Source: Rusavskia elegans (Eukaryota; Ascomycota; Lecanoromycetes; Teloschistales; Teloschistaceae). Taken from it: a DNA stretch of 64,000 nt. Numbering within the stretch: the first letter of the stretch is position 1; every line of letters starts with the position of its first letter. A program made the translations under genes and the position numbers. Below, one piece after another: positions 1 through 11,119 of the stretch. Under the pieces are notes generated by a model. It was not told the DNA's origin, did no database searches, and saw only the letters and a list, made by a program, of their open reading frames with translations. The stretch spans positions 1 through 64,000 of the forward strand of contig SAUG01000007.1 of the NCBI GenBank assembly GCA_011316305.1. Direction: 5' to 3'.

Positions 1-33
<33 letters not shown>
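1..33. repeat. Poly-G homopolymer at window edge
   Basis: The first 33 bases are all G, after which ordinary sequence begins. Nothing else in the window resembles it. It may be a genuine homopolymer, a contig-end artefact of poly-G base calling, or the edge of a longer G tract cut by the window. Confidence 0.95.
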
Positions 34-34
<1 letters not shown>

Positions 35-752
35 GGTCATGTAAATTGAGCGGTGGAGTTGGGAGATTAGCGGTCGGTATTTCTGGGATTTATAGGCGTT
101 TGTTGTGTTAGGCATTGTCGTGGTCATCTGAGTATCATTCAGATTATGTTTTGGAATTATTGGGTTCGGTATTCCTTGTGGACGGACCAGCTAGCTATTG
201 CTTGAACGGATTTGATGCAACCGGGCAAGATGGACATGATAACTCGCCGTACCACATCTCATCGACTGGCCGAGTTGGCAACAGTGACAGTCAGGTCATT
301 TAAAGCACAGCATCGAATCCTCGACGATCAGCAATCGATTACAAATGTATTCCATGGAACTATCAGTAAAGCTAATAGAAAAACCTGCCTGTTCGTCTAT
401 CCATGGTTGAAACAGCTTACAAGCAGGAGACCAGTTGGTGTGTATGTGTGGCTGTGGTTGTGATGGTATGGTGTGGTGTGAAGAGAATAAACAAGGCCTG
501 AGAGCAGCAGCAGCAGCTGTAGCAGTCCAAAGCACCCCATGGCTCCCAACAAGTTGTCCTTGCTCTGCTCTGCACCCGCAATACTGCCTATCCACTGGTT
601 GAAGGATGTAGTACGCTCCAAAGAGACCTCCAGCCTCTTCCCTTCCTAAGCTCCATTTACCTGAACATTTACCTTGGTTTGCCGACACCAAAGTCTCTGC
701 TGCCTTGTGACCTACGTCTCGATGCTCCGCCAACATGATGGCTGGTGGCCTT
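34..752. other. Intergenic, 3' flank of the first gene
   Basis: No coding sequence is supported here. Short frames on both strands lack domain similarity and splice logic. The stretch includes a CAG-rich run near 506-520 and probably the 3' untranslated region of the minus-strand gene that ends at 753. Confidence 0.5.
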
Positions 753-3700
753 TTATACCAGTACACCAGTCTTGTTATTCATGTTGGCGGTGTTGTAGTA
801 CCAATTAGGCTTCGCTTCCCGCTGGATCCCCTCGCGATGTCCCCTTAATGGTGGACCAGAGTTTCCCTGGCTGGCATTCCTCTGCGGTCCGCTTTGAGGA
901 TATTTCCCACCGTTGTTATAATGATTGGAGCCGTCCTTAGACTTTGGACCACCTCTTGTTGCTTTCGAATGATTCGACACATGTCGTTGTGGACGTTGAT
1001 TGCCGGGCTGTGTTCCTGTCTGAGATGCACCTTGGCCCTTTCCCCGCAGAAGAGTCCTCGATCGCTTTTCCGAATTAGGTAGACTGATCAATATCATCAG
1101 GCCTTCTGGAGTTTGGTTCTCTCTCGTGTCGGGCTCAAAGACGCGTTTCGACTCCGGATCGACTGTCTTCAGCGTCCGTACTTGCCGCTTCGGTTTGGTG
1201 GCGGTAACGAACCCAACACCTTCTGGTGCTTTGGCAGGGAGAGACACTTGAGGCACAGATCCAAATCCGCGGTCCTCGAACAGTTCTTCTTCATCTTCCA
1301 CATCTTTGGAAGTGACCTTCCCAACTTCCTTGAAGACTGCAGAATCTTCAATTGCCGGAGGCAACGAAACAGACGCTGAGGTTACCGTTGTGGGAAGATC
1401 CAATGGTATCTTGGTTGAAGCAGAGAAGTCAACAAGCTGCGCCCTCTTGATCTCTGGTGAAGGTCTTTTGCTGACACCAAGCAATCCATTGAATCGATCC
1501 TGCCAGCTGGGGTTATTGATCAGTGGTTGCGACATCGCTCGGAGTGGAACCACAGTTGCATGTGACGCGACCGGTGACTGAGTCGGAGTCACCGCAGATG
1601 GCGGCAAACGGACAGTTGGCCTAGGCTTTGATATTGGAAGATTTACCAGAGGTCGACCTTCATGAGCATATGCTGGGTGACTCGAGGTATCTGGAGGTGG
1701 AGGGGAGGGTTGCTGGAAGAAGCCACCGGGAAGGGTGACGGCGCGTGCATTGAAGCCCTGTCCATAGGCTGGGAAGAAACGTGAGTTCCGTCCTGCGTTG
1801 ATCGGAGGCATTGGGCCTGGTTCCGTGGCGAAAGATGGAATTCTGACATCCCCGTTGACCTGTTGAACCAGTTGGACCTGCTGATGTGTTTGTCGTTTTG
1901 TGACGTTGATCGTCTCCCGCTGGCCGTTCTGTTCTGAGGTTTGACGCCATGTTTCTTGCATTGGCGCCAACTGAGGTACGTGCCGTATACCCGTGCGAGC
2001 CTCCTCCTCCAACTGAGCCACTTCTTTCTGTGCGAGTTGTTGTCGTCTCTCCTCCGCTTCTCGCGCAGATGTCACATGGAAGTTTCCCCAAGCTGCTAAA
2101 GTGGATTTCATATCACCATTTTCGCGTCGCTGAGACAGGCCAATAGGGGCCGGAGACGGTGCGGAAATGCGTGGCTGGGTTGTTGTCTGCATCAATTGAG
2201 GAGTTGGCGCCTGCGTAACTGAGTTGGAAGCACTCGCCGCGGGCTTAGCAGAAGAGTCGGCGGAAGGAAACGTCGGTATGGTTTGCATATCCTCGATTAA
2301 AGGAACCGAAGTTGCTTCTGGAGCTCGAGCAGCCTCTGGTGACTGACGAGGTCTTTGAATTGACCGAGGAGGTCCGATAGGCTGTGGTACTGGCGCTTTG
2401 AAATGCTCTTGGTATGGGGCTTGCCTCGACTGAGGTCTTTGAACGCCCTGGTCAAACGTACCGTTCCCCAGTGCTTTGTGGTTACTGGGAGGGCCCCATA
2501 GATTACCACCGGCAGCCGAGTGCGTTGTCATGCTGCCGCCAGTCCAACCCTTGTAGGTTTCGACATCGTTAGGCAGTGTAGACCAGGGCTGTTGTCTGGG
2601 AAGCCTGTTGTTGTGCTGTGAAGCACGTTGATCCAGATTTGAAAGAAATGGTGGATCCGGTAGCTGAACAGGCACATCTCCATTCACCATACGCGGCTCG
2701 TTAGACTCTTTTGCTAACTCACTGGGCGTGTGCGAGTACCCTAAGATCTGTTGACGGTTTTCGGATGCTGACTCATAGTTTTTGGTCGCCTGTCTACTGT
2801 TACTCTCAGTGAAGGGTGTTTCGTGGCTTGTAACACCATTTGTCAATACTTGGCCATGCACCTTCATCATGCCATATTGTTTGGGCTCTCCAGATGCATC
2901 TGGCATAGGGGGTTTTGGTGGCGAACGAACGGCGGGCAGGGCTTGATCAGATTCAGGGAAAGTTGCTGGCGTGGATTTTTGTTCCTGGGAGCTGTTTCGC
3001 TCGTCCTCTCTCACCTCAGACTTGATTTGACCTTCGACGTTTGAAGCCGTAGGAGTAATTGTTTTGACAGCATGCTTGTCGTCTGACGGTAACGGTTCCA
3101 ACCCAAGCTTTTCCATTTTCTGCCTGATACGCTCCTTTTTCTCCGCTTCTTCTTTGGCTTCCTCCTCAGCCTTCCGCTTGATCGCTAGATCTCGTTTCTC
3201 ACGCATAATCTTCTTCTGAGCTTCCCGCTCGGCATCTATCGAATCATTGCCACGAGGGGCAACCTGCGAACCCATTGGCACAGCCTTCTGTAATTGAGGC
3301 GACGCCCCAGCGGAGCTTGCATCGGTCAAATGCTGATTCGATAAGGCGGGTGAGCGCAAGGGCTGCGAGTCCCTTCTCTGCTGTAGCATTTCGTCGTTCG
3401 TCCGAGGGACATCCATTCCTCTATTCATTTGAACCTTTTGAGCAAGCGGTCCACTGTCCCCACTGACTGTGGACGAGCCACGCCTAGTCCAGAGGCCGAC
3501 TTCTTGTGGGCCACCAGTACGATTGGTTTGGAAATTCGCTGATGGTTCTGCCGACTTTCGTTGATCTAGGTGGGAAGGTCGCTGGAGCACAGCAGGAGGC
3601 CGAAAATTCTGCTCCTTCCGCATTGAACCTCTACGACCTGTGGAGGCGGGCTCGTACTGTCCCGACTGAGAATTGAAAAGTTGTCCAGGTGGGGCATTCG

Positions 3701-4869
3701 GAGAATCCCTCCGATTTCTCGTGAAGGAATCGGCGGCAATTTCCATGGCCACCGTTGCTGGGGGTGGCATGAGGTCCGACTTCTGTTGCTCCGTTTGCTG
3801 TGGCCGTTGCTGCGATCCTTGTGGATGAGTGGCTATTGGCACGGGTGGGACTTTGTCTACCGCCGGTATAGAGGCCCATGGCGACTTCACAGGCGCCGGG
3901 GCTGCAGGCTTGGCGACCAATGTTGGCTTTTCCATTGGGGATTTCAATACCAGTCCCCCTTTCGGTTGCCCAGCTTGTCCAATCTTCAAGACCGTAGCAT
4001 TGGGGCCCACTGTTGTAGCAGGCTTTGACTGGGCGGCCTTGGCCTTGGCCTCCGCTTCTTGCTTCTCCTTGAGTGCCTGGGCAGCAGCTTGTTCTTCGGC
4101 AAAGGCCGCAGCAGCGTTACTATCGGCAAGAGTGATTTTTGTACCATCATTCCACTCGATCGTGTCAGGTGCCCAATCGTCCTCGTCGTCGTCGATATCC
4201 GCCCACTTGGCCTCCTTGCCATCTGCGTCTGCTTGTAGTCGGGTTGCAAGGTGGATACCGTATTGTTGCTTGAGTTCTTCATCGGTGAACGTTTTCGCAG
4301 CCGTCGGCGGGGCAGCTGATAAAGCCAGTTAACAGCAGAATCTCCAGCAAGCTCGAAGCCATTACCTCGGTTTCTATTCCACACTTGTGACGCATCGGGT
4401 CCTGATCCTCCACCGCTCCGGAATGTTGAGCCTGGAGGTCTAGAAGTGGTGGCTTGATGGCCGCTGGCGGTTTTGGCGACAAGCCGAGGTCGAAGGGCCG
4501 AGTGAGCAATATTGACAGCAGTTGTACTTGTTTCTGCGGCTGTCCTCGTTGTCAGCAGAATCATCTCTGCAAAGGAAGAAAAGTACATGGTATACCGTTA
4601 TCGCCAGGACCTTTGACAGCGGGCGCAGTGGTTCCGGCCTTGGCAAGGAAGTTCTTGGTCACAGACACGGCTTTGAAGGTAGCGGGTTTCTTGACGTTGA
4701 CGGAATTTGAGCGTGCATGATGATGAATGTCTGATGGATCCTTGCTCGCAGTGTCTGAAGTCAAAGGCTTGCTGGTGTCGGTGTCTGAGCCCACGCTGCC
4801 GTCTATGACCGCCTGCTCGGCCGATACTTCGGCTGTTTCGCGCTCGTGATCATTTTCGATAGATGACAT
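753..4869 (-). CDS. Large disordered conserved fungal protein, unknown function
   Basis: Three exons are read on the minus strand: 4869-4596, 4533-4366 and 4315-753. Removing the introns at 4534-4595 (62 nt, CTGAC branch point) and 4316-4365 (50 nt) leaves 1334 residues in one frame. A shorter 29-nt version of the first intron is also in frame but is implausibly short. The N-terminal part has the most conserved-looking blocks: KKPATFKAVSVTKNFLAKAG, then RPRLVAK and a QVWNRNR segment, then YGIHLATRLQADADGKEAKW with an acidic DIDDDEDDWAP stretch. The rest is Gln/Pro/Ser-rich and probably disordered, with a short basic/acidic coiled-coil-like segment (EREAQKKIMREKRDLAIKRK). There are no membrane segments and no catalytic motif. 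I do not recognise the family by name; a scaffold or RNA-associated role would be guesswork. The start is chosen as the first ATG of the conserved first exon. Confidence 0.8.
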
Positions 4870-5563
4870 ACGTATTGAGGGACGTGAGCTTTGGTGTCCT
4901 CTGTGTGGAGATTTGCCGATGTTCTGATGTTAGGCAAGCGTGAGGCGGGTGCGCCTTTGGTCTTACGGGTGTTATTTGACTCTCCTGATGATGAGGTGCT
5001 GTTGAAGGTGGTTGCAATTACCTCGACCACTTGCCACAAGTAGATTAGCGTCGGAGAATCGTGGCTTGGCACTCGAGTCACGGAGAACCGAGGGAACATC
5101 CACCCCCAAGATGCCTACCTTACTTTAGCAACAGCAGCTTGATGGGACGTTCTGGCGGTATCACTGGAATAATATCAGTCAGTATATGCAGCAGTCTGTG
5201 TCGTGTGCAAAATCGGGAGTATCGAGGAGAATCGATGGAGTAAAGGTAAACAACTTCGCTAATTCACTACGCCTTAACTGCTTCACTGCTGAGGTATCTC
5301 ATCGTCAACAACCCTAAGGCCGATTGTATTTTGAATATCTAGTCGCGAGGTTCACGGCTTGCAGGGCTGTGTTTATCAAAAGTCTTGCTTTCGAGATTTC
5401 TTTTCCATACACATTCTTGGAGTGACCATGTCAACTCACGTACTAACTTTATCACGTACGCTTGCGAGATAAGGGTCGCCAGGATATCGCGAATCGCAAC
5501 AGAGTCATGTCTCCTTGCCTCCTGCCGAAAACGATGGTGCGTCGGAACGTACGCTGTAGTCAT

Positions 5564-5988
5564 TCACAGGCTCAACTTTGTCGATACATGCTTTTGCAAT
5601 TCCGCCAAAAACTTGCCGGTGTGACCACTATCTACAAACTCCTCGAATTTATCGACTTTGCGACGGTCTTCAGTCATATGAAGCTTCAACATGTACTCGT
5701 TGTGGTATCGCCAATGTCGGTGGAGGCGATGCTAGTCATATGCATGACGACCTTGCGAGCAGCTTCGTCCACCACCATATCGTGGATTGTGAGATTGAAG
5801 TTTCGGAATGGAGGCATCCTAGGAGCAAAGAAAGCCATGTACTGCTCGTTGTCCATAGGCTTCTGGCCCAAAGAGAGTGGGAGTATGCAGTTGATACAAT
5901 CGGAAGCTCTCACATCCATTATGTTCTCCAACGTCCAGGAGTTGTAGGCAGTCACAAGAGCCTGTGCTGTTTGACTGCAGGATGCCAT
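5564..5988 (-). pseudogene. SnoaL-like (NTF2-fold) protein, frameshifted
   Basis: Reading from ATG 5988, the frame encodes MASCSQTAQALVTAYNSW, then a SnoaL-like core (ENIMDVRASDCINCILPLSL, NFNLTIHDMVVDEAARKVV, MHMTSIASTDIGD), and then runs into a premature stop. One base out of register, the expected C-terminal strand follows at once (YHNEYMLKLHMTEDRRKVDK, then FEEFVDSGHTGKFLAELQKH) and ends at a TGA at 5564. Adding one base near 5710 would give a 141-residue protein, the normal size for this family. No GT-AG pair explains the shift, so this is either a disabled gene or a one-base sequencing deletion. Members of the fold include polyketide cyclases and many fungal proteins of unknown substrate. 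Confidence 0.7.
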
Positions 5989-6381
5989 TGTGATATCGCA
6001 GGCCTTTAAATACTTCGCTTTTTCCAGGTACTTTTGGAAAGGTCGAAATGTTGTTTTATCTGTGTGCGATGTTGGAGAGAGAACAGATGATGCCAACGTT
6101 TTCTTCAATTTGCTTCAGGCAAACGCCAAGCCCGGATAGCGTCGCCGTCAGCCTCCCGTCATCTTGACGCCTCCCAACGCTCAATTCTGCGAAATGAACT
6201 GTGCGTGGGCCTTTACCATCTAGCATGGTTGGACTGATTGTCTACTGTTTCCTGATAGCTTGAAATTTGACTCCAACATGGGCTTCACAACCCGATGGTA
6301 CCGCATACCGCGGCCGCAGGTTCGACATTTTCTACAACCTGTTGCGCTGTGACTGACCCCCGTTAGACCTTCCTTTACCTG

Positions 6382-7353
6382 ATGTCTCTCCGGACCGGCA
6401 CAGAGCTCATCACCCTTTCGCTCCTCTTAAATAAAGTCTCCGGCGTCTACGGTCTCCTGGCACTTCTCACCGGCCTCCATCTCTCTTCCCTACAACTGTC
6501 CATGTACATCTATTCCATACTCGCACTCGTCATTACCGTTCTCCTAGCCTCCCACATCCGAACGCAATCGCCATTCCATTGCTTGGCCCTTGCCTGTTTC
6601 TACATCCTCGACAGCATAATCAATGCCGCATACACCGCTGCGTTCGGCATCACATGGTTCCTCGTCATCTCCCAGCACCATAGTGATGCCAGCGGCGGCA
6701 AGGCTCCCGGCGCCGGCGGCTCGACCATCGACGAAACAGCTGGCTTCACAAACCCGCAGTACAACGTCAGCCATGTAGACGTAGCCATAGCTCCGGACCA
6801 AGGCATTGGCCCGGGCGATGAAGCAGTCACCGTCGGTCATCCCGGCTTCTCCACCACGGCGCCAGGACCGAGTCTTGGCCACGGCGTCCTACAACCGGAG
6901 AGTATGAGCAGCATCATCACCATTTGCGCTCTCTGGGCTGTGCGTATTTACTTCGTGCTTGTCATCATGAGCTATGCTCGTCTCGTACTGCGCCAGCATG
7001 TCGCGGCAACTTCCAGAGCTAATACGGCGTTACACACCGGCAGCAAATCTGCCACCATGGTCGAAAATCCTTTTTCACCCCATTATGCTGAGGGACGGGG
7101 CTGGAAAGGGAAGCTTGGGAGACTTATGGTGGCCTTGGGGAGGACTTACTGGCTCCGAAGCGAAGAAGGTGATGAGGCATGGATGAGCAACGCGCAGAGC
7201 TATAGAAGGCGGGAGGAAGGGCTGGCATCACCCGTGCCGGGCGTTGTGGAAAGGGAAAGGCGAAGACGCTCAGGTACAGGGCCACCACCGCCGATGCCCC
7301 CTTTGCAAGCTGGGCAGTACTTGCGTGTGCAGGATGCTACAGATGGAAGATGA
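6382..7353 (+). CDS. KEI1: Inositolphosphorylceramide synthase regulatory subunit Kei1
   Basis: Single-exon 323-residue membrane protein. The N-terminal half carries about four hydrophobic segments (roughly residues 10-35, 40-60, 66-95 and 179-203) with the family's typical core: SILALVITVLLASHIRTQSP, then CLALACFYILDSIINAAYTA and AFGITWFLV. Kei1 is the Golgi partner of the IPC synthase catalytic subunit Aur1, needed for transferring phosphoinositol to ceramide; that role comes from yeast. A Gly/Ala-rich loop (about residues 108-175) is longer than in yeast. The cytosolic tail has MVENPFSPHYAEGRGWKGKL and a Pro-rich end. The start is the first ATG and directly precedes the first hydrophobic segment. 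It lies alone between a relic and the YPT6 gene. Confidence 0.88.
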   Translation: MSLRTGTELITLSLLLNKVSGVYGLLALLTGLHLSSLQLSMYIYSILALVITVLLASHIRTQSPFHCLALACFYILDSIINAAYTAAFGITWFLVISQHHSDASGGKAPGAGGSTIDETAGFTNPQYNVSHVDVAIAPDQGIGPGDEAVTVGHPGFSTTAPGPSLGHGVLQPESMSSIITICALWAVRIYFVLVIMSYARLVLRQHVAATSRANTALHTGSKSATMVENPFSPHYAEGRGWKGKLGRLMVALGRTYWLRSEEGDEAWMSNAQSYRRREEGLASPVPGVVERERRRRSGTGPPPPMPPLQAGQYLRVQDATDGR

Positions 7354-7504
7354 CCTGTTGTGGCGCCCTCGGCGGGAGCACATTTCGTCGTCCAGGCTGC
7401 GATGCTTTTGTTCAGGAGAAGTAACCTTGGTCGTTTCTCAGCGTTCGTTAGCGGGGTTTGTGTGGGTAGCATGGGATTGGCGTTGCTGGTATACAAATAC
7501 ATGT

Positions 7505-7715
7505 CTTCTCTCAAGCTCGTTATCTGAATAATCAATCGCAATGAGAGGCATACAACAGTCGATACCTCGATAGCGCTTTTCGTTGTAACGATTGCTTAGA
7601 TCTTGCCACGTAGCTGCGATTGTAACCACAATCATCTATTCGATAAGGAACAGAGTTGTGACTCGGAACAGGACGTAAGGACTTGTTTGGTGGTTGCTGT
7701 GGGCCACATTGCGAT
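7505..7715 (-). repeat. Dispersed repeat, copy C
   Basis: Read on the minus strand, this stretch aligns with plus-strand sequence at about 52110-52310 and minus-strand sequence at 59213-59360. The best block (about 7545-7570) reads ATCGAGGTATCGACTGTTGT followed by ATGCC, with downstream similarity (GCGATTGATTATTCAGATAA here versus GCGAATGATTTTTCAAATAA at 52 kb). It sits in the KEI1-YPT6 intergenic space. All copies can be read as peptides containing RG-x-x-CC-x-P. Confidence 0.6.
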
Positions 7716-8079
7716 CGATGTTTTTCACGGGTCAAAGAATTCCATCTCCAGACCTTTTTCCTTTCTATGATGTACCAAGTGGCCATTCCAAATAACGACA
7801 GGATGGCCTGTACTACATCATATCGATCACTGGAGCTGAAGCGATGGAAATCGGAATCCACCTACAGCAACCACTGGGTCAAGCTGTAAAGTATCGTACA
7901 ATCTGCAATACATGGTTTTCCTTCCCCCAACATGACCCACGAACCCGAACGCCTCGCTAAATATGCGACGACACTGTAATGCACGCAGGTCGCTCATTCC
8001 ACCGTATCTGGTCTCAAAATGCAGTAATATGCAACATTTTCCATCTCCCATCAAGCTTGCGCCAACCTCAGTTGATGGC

Positions 8080-8954
<875 letters not shown>

Positions 8955-9261
8955 AATGGATCGAACAAGCACAGACTCTAGGCGCCTGTACAAGATGAGT
9001 AGAACTCAACGGGAAGCAGATGGTGAATAGTGAAGAATATCGCAACAAGTTGCTTGCGGAATACAATGAAATGTCTCCTGCATCTTCAGCGGTGCTGCAC
9101 AGCCGTCAGGGGACCGAGACCCTTTGCGGACAAATAGCGCCTTGGCATCGGATCATCGGCCTTTGGAGATCCCGCTAATCGATAGCCGAGAAATCGTGAA
9201 TTCGATGAACTACCGCAGTCCCAAAGAGACGGATTTGGATTACATTCAGGCACTGAGCAAA

Positions 9262-10732
9262 ATGCCATCTTCCGTGGGTGCTCCTCAAACTCACGGACAA
9301 CGATCGCGGAAAGGCAAGAAGGCCTGGAGAAAGAATGTCGATGTGTCAGAAATCCAGGAAGGGCTTGAGAATGCCCGAGAGGAGGTGATCAAAGGGTCCG
9401 TGTAGTGTTCTTCGAGGATGCTAAACACAGCTAACAATCCTTCGAAGCGGTATCGTCGCCGAGAAGCCTTCTGACGCTCTGTTCACCCTCGACACTACCG
9501 GTTCGGATGTCATAAGAAAAACCCACAAAACCATCAAGCCCCTCAAGATCGACGAGATCATCGCAGCTCGCTCTGCAGTCCCAATCGTATCCACTCGCAA
9601 ACGATTGGGAGTCACAGATGGCGTCATAGAACCGAATAGCAAGAGACACAAGGGTAATGGCGTCAAACCTCCAGAGTATGAACGTCTGCGAAGAGTAGCC
9701 TATGGCGGAGAAACTTCGATCAAGGATATAGTGAAACCCGACAATACCCCAATCCATGATCCATGGGCACCTACAGATAACACAGAAGATCGAGAATCTC
9801 AATTACCATATCTCGAAAAGCCCAAGCCCATTAGACCACCCTCAACCCTGAAGAAACAACCAATATCACTCCTCGCCAACGCCTCGACCATCCCCGCTAC
9901 CTCCAAGCCCAAACCGGCTACAAGCTACAACCCAGACTTCCAAGACTGGCACGCTCTCCTCACCTCCGCCGGCGCCAAAGAAGTCTCCGCCGAGCGCGCC
10001 CGCCTCGCCGAAGCAGCCGCAGACGAGCAAAACCAAGCCCGCATCGCCGCCGCACAAATCGACCGTGACGACGATTACAAAACCGAAGAAGAAAGCGCCT
10101 GGGAAGGGTTCGAAAGCGAATATGAAACCGGCGAGTGGTTGAAGAAGAAGAGACCGGAGCGGAAGACGCTGGCGGAGAGAAATAAGGTGAATAGGAGGAA
10201 AGAAGGTGAGAGGCGGGCTAAATGGGAGGCGCAGATGAAGAAGAGGGATAAACAGCAAAAGCAGATTGAAGCAATTGCGAAGCAGGTGGAAAGGGATGCT
10301 AGAGCTAGAGCTAGAAATGCCTCTACTGCTGTTGCTGCCGTGAAGGATGGGAACGAGGACAGTGACGACAGTGAGACCCATGATCAGATCCTCAGACGGA
10401 GAAAACTAGGCAAAACCAAGTACGTCTTCCCTTCCATCATGCGGCCTTCTGCCCTCGTTCTTTTCCGCAAAGGATCTACTCATAAGAACACCCACTGACA
10501 TTCCACCCCCAGACTCCCAGAACCGTATTTAGAACTGGTCCTCCCAGACGAACTCCGCGATTCTCTACGTCTCCTCAAACCAGAAGGCAACCTCCTCCGC
10601 GACCGTTTCCGGAACATCATGCTCCAAGGGAAACTCGAGACGCGGAATCCCATCTCGCAGCCGAAGAAAGCGAGGCGGTCCGAGACAGAGAAGTGGACGT
10701 ACAAGGATTTTAGAATTCCGGGCGAGGTGTAG
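9262..10732 (+). CDS. NOP53: Ribosome biogenesis protein Nop53
   Basis: Exons 9262-9395, 9448-10419 and 10513-10732 give 441 residues. The start at 9262 is chosen because RKGKKAWRKNVDVSEIQEGL, the usual N-terminal signature, follows within about 15 residues; in-frame upstream codons also exist. Next comes LFTLD (about residues 56-60), which fits the arch-interacting motif LFx-phi-D that docks Nop53 on the exosome helicase Mtr4. A middle block (KPPEYERLRRVAYGGETSIK, DPWAP) precedes a long charged coiled coil, and the C-terminus has LPEPYLELVLPDELRDSLRL and the RDRFRNIMLQGKLETRNP segment. In yeast the protein is nucleolar, binds the pre-60S foot and recruits the exosome for 7S/5.8S rRNA trimming. 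The first intron has an atypical GTCCGT donor; its acceptor follows a GCTAACA branch site. Confidence 0.93.
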
Positions 10733-11119
10733 TGGAAATAGTCATGGAATTTATGTAGCTTTGTCAAGCGATTTCATGATTGTTTTTTCTGGCCTTACGT
10801 TACTGATTAGGACGTGAATTGGTCTCACATGATTATGACAGTACTCTCCTCTGTTCTTAAAGCTTGAGCAAGTTCACAATCAAGCAATCTCCATTCAGTG
10901 AAAACCCATACATTGATCGCAAATCTATTACCACGAAAACTCTAGCATTATGTTCTCCCACATCTCAACAAATAACATCGCATACATGTAGCTCACACTC
11001 ACCAAGTCCCCTCAAAATCCCAAACATCAAACATCAAATTCACAAATCCACCCAACTCTTCCTTCCCTTTCAAGCTTTTATGTCTTTCCCCCCATCAAAC
11101 CTTTCTCCACCTTGCACTC

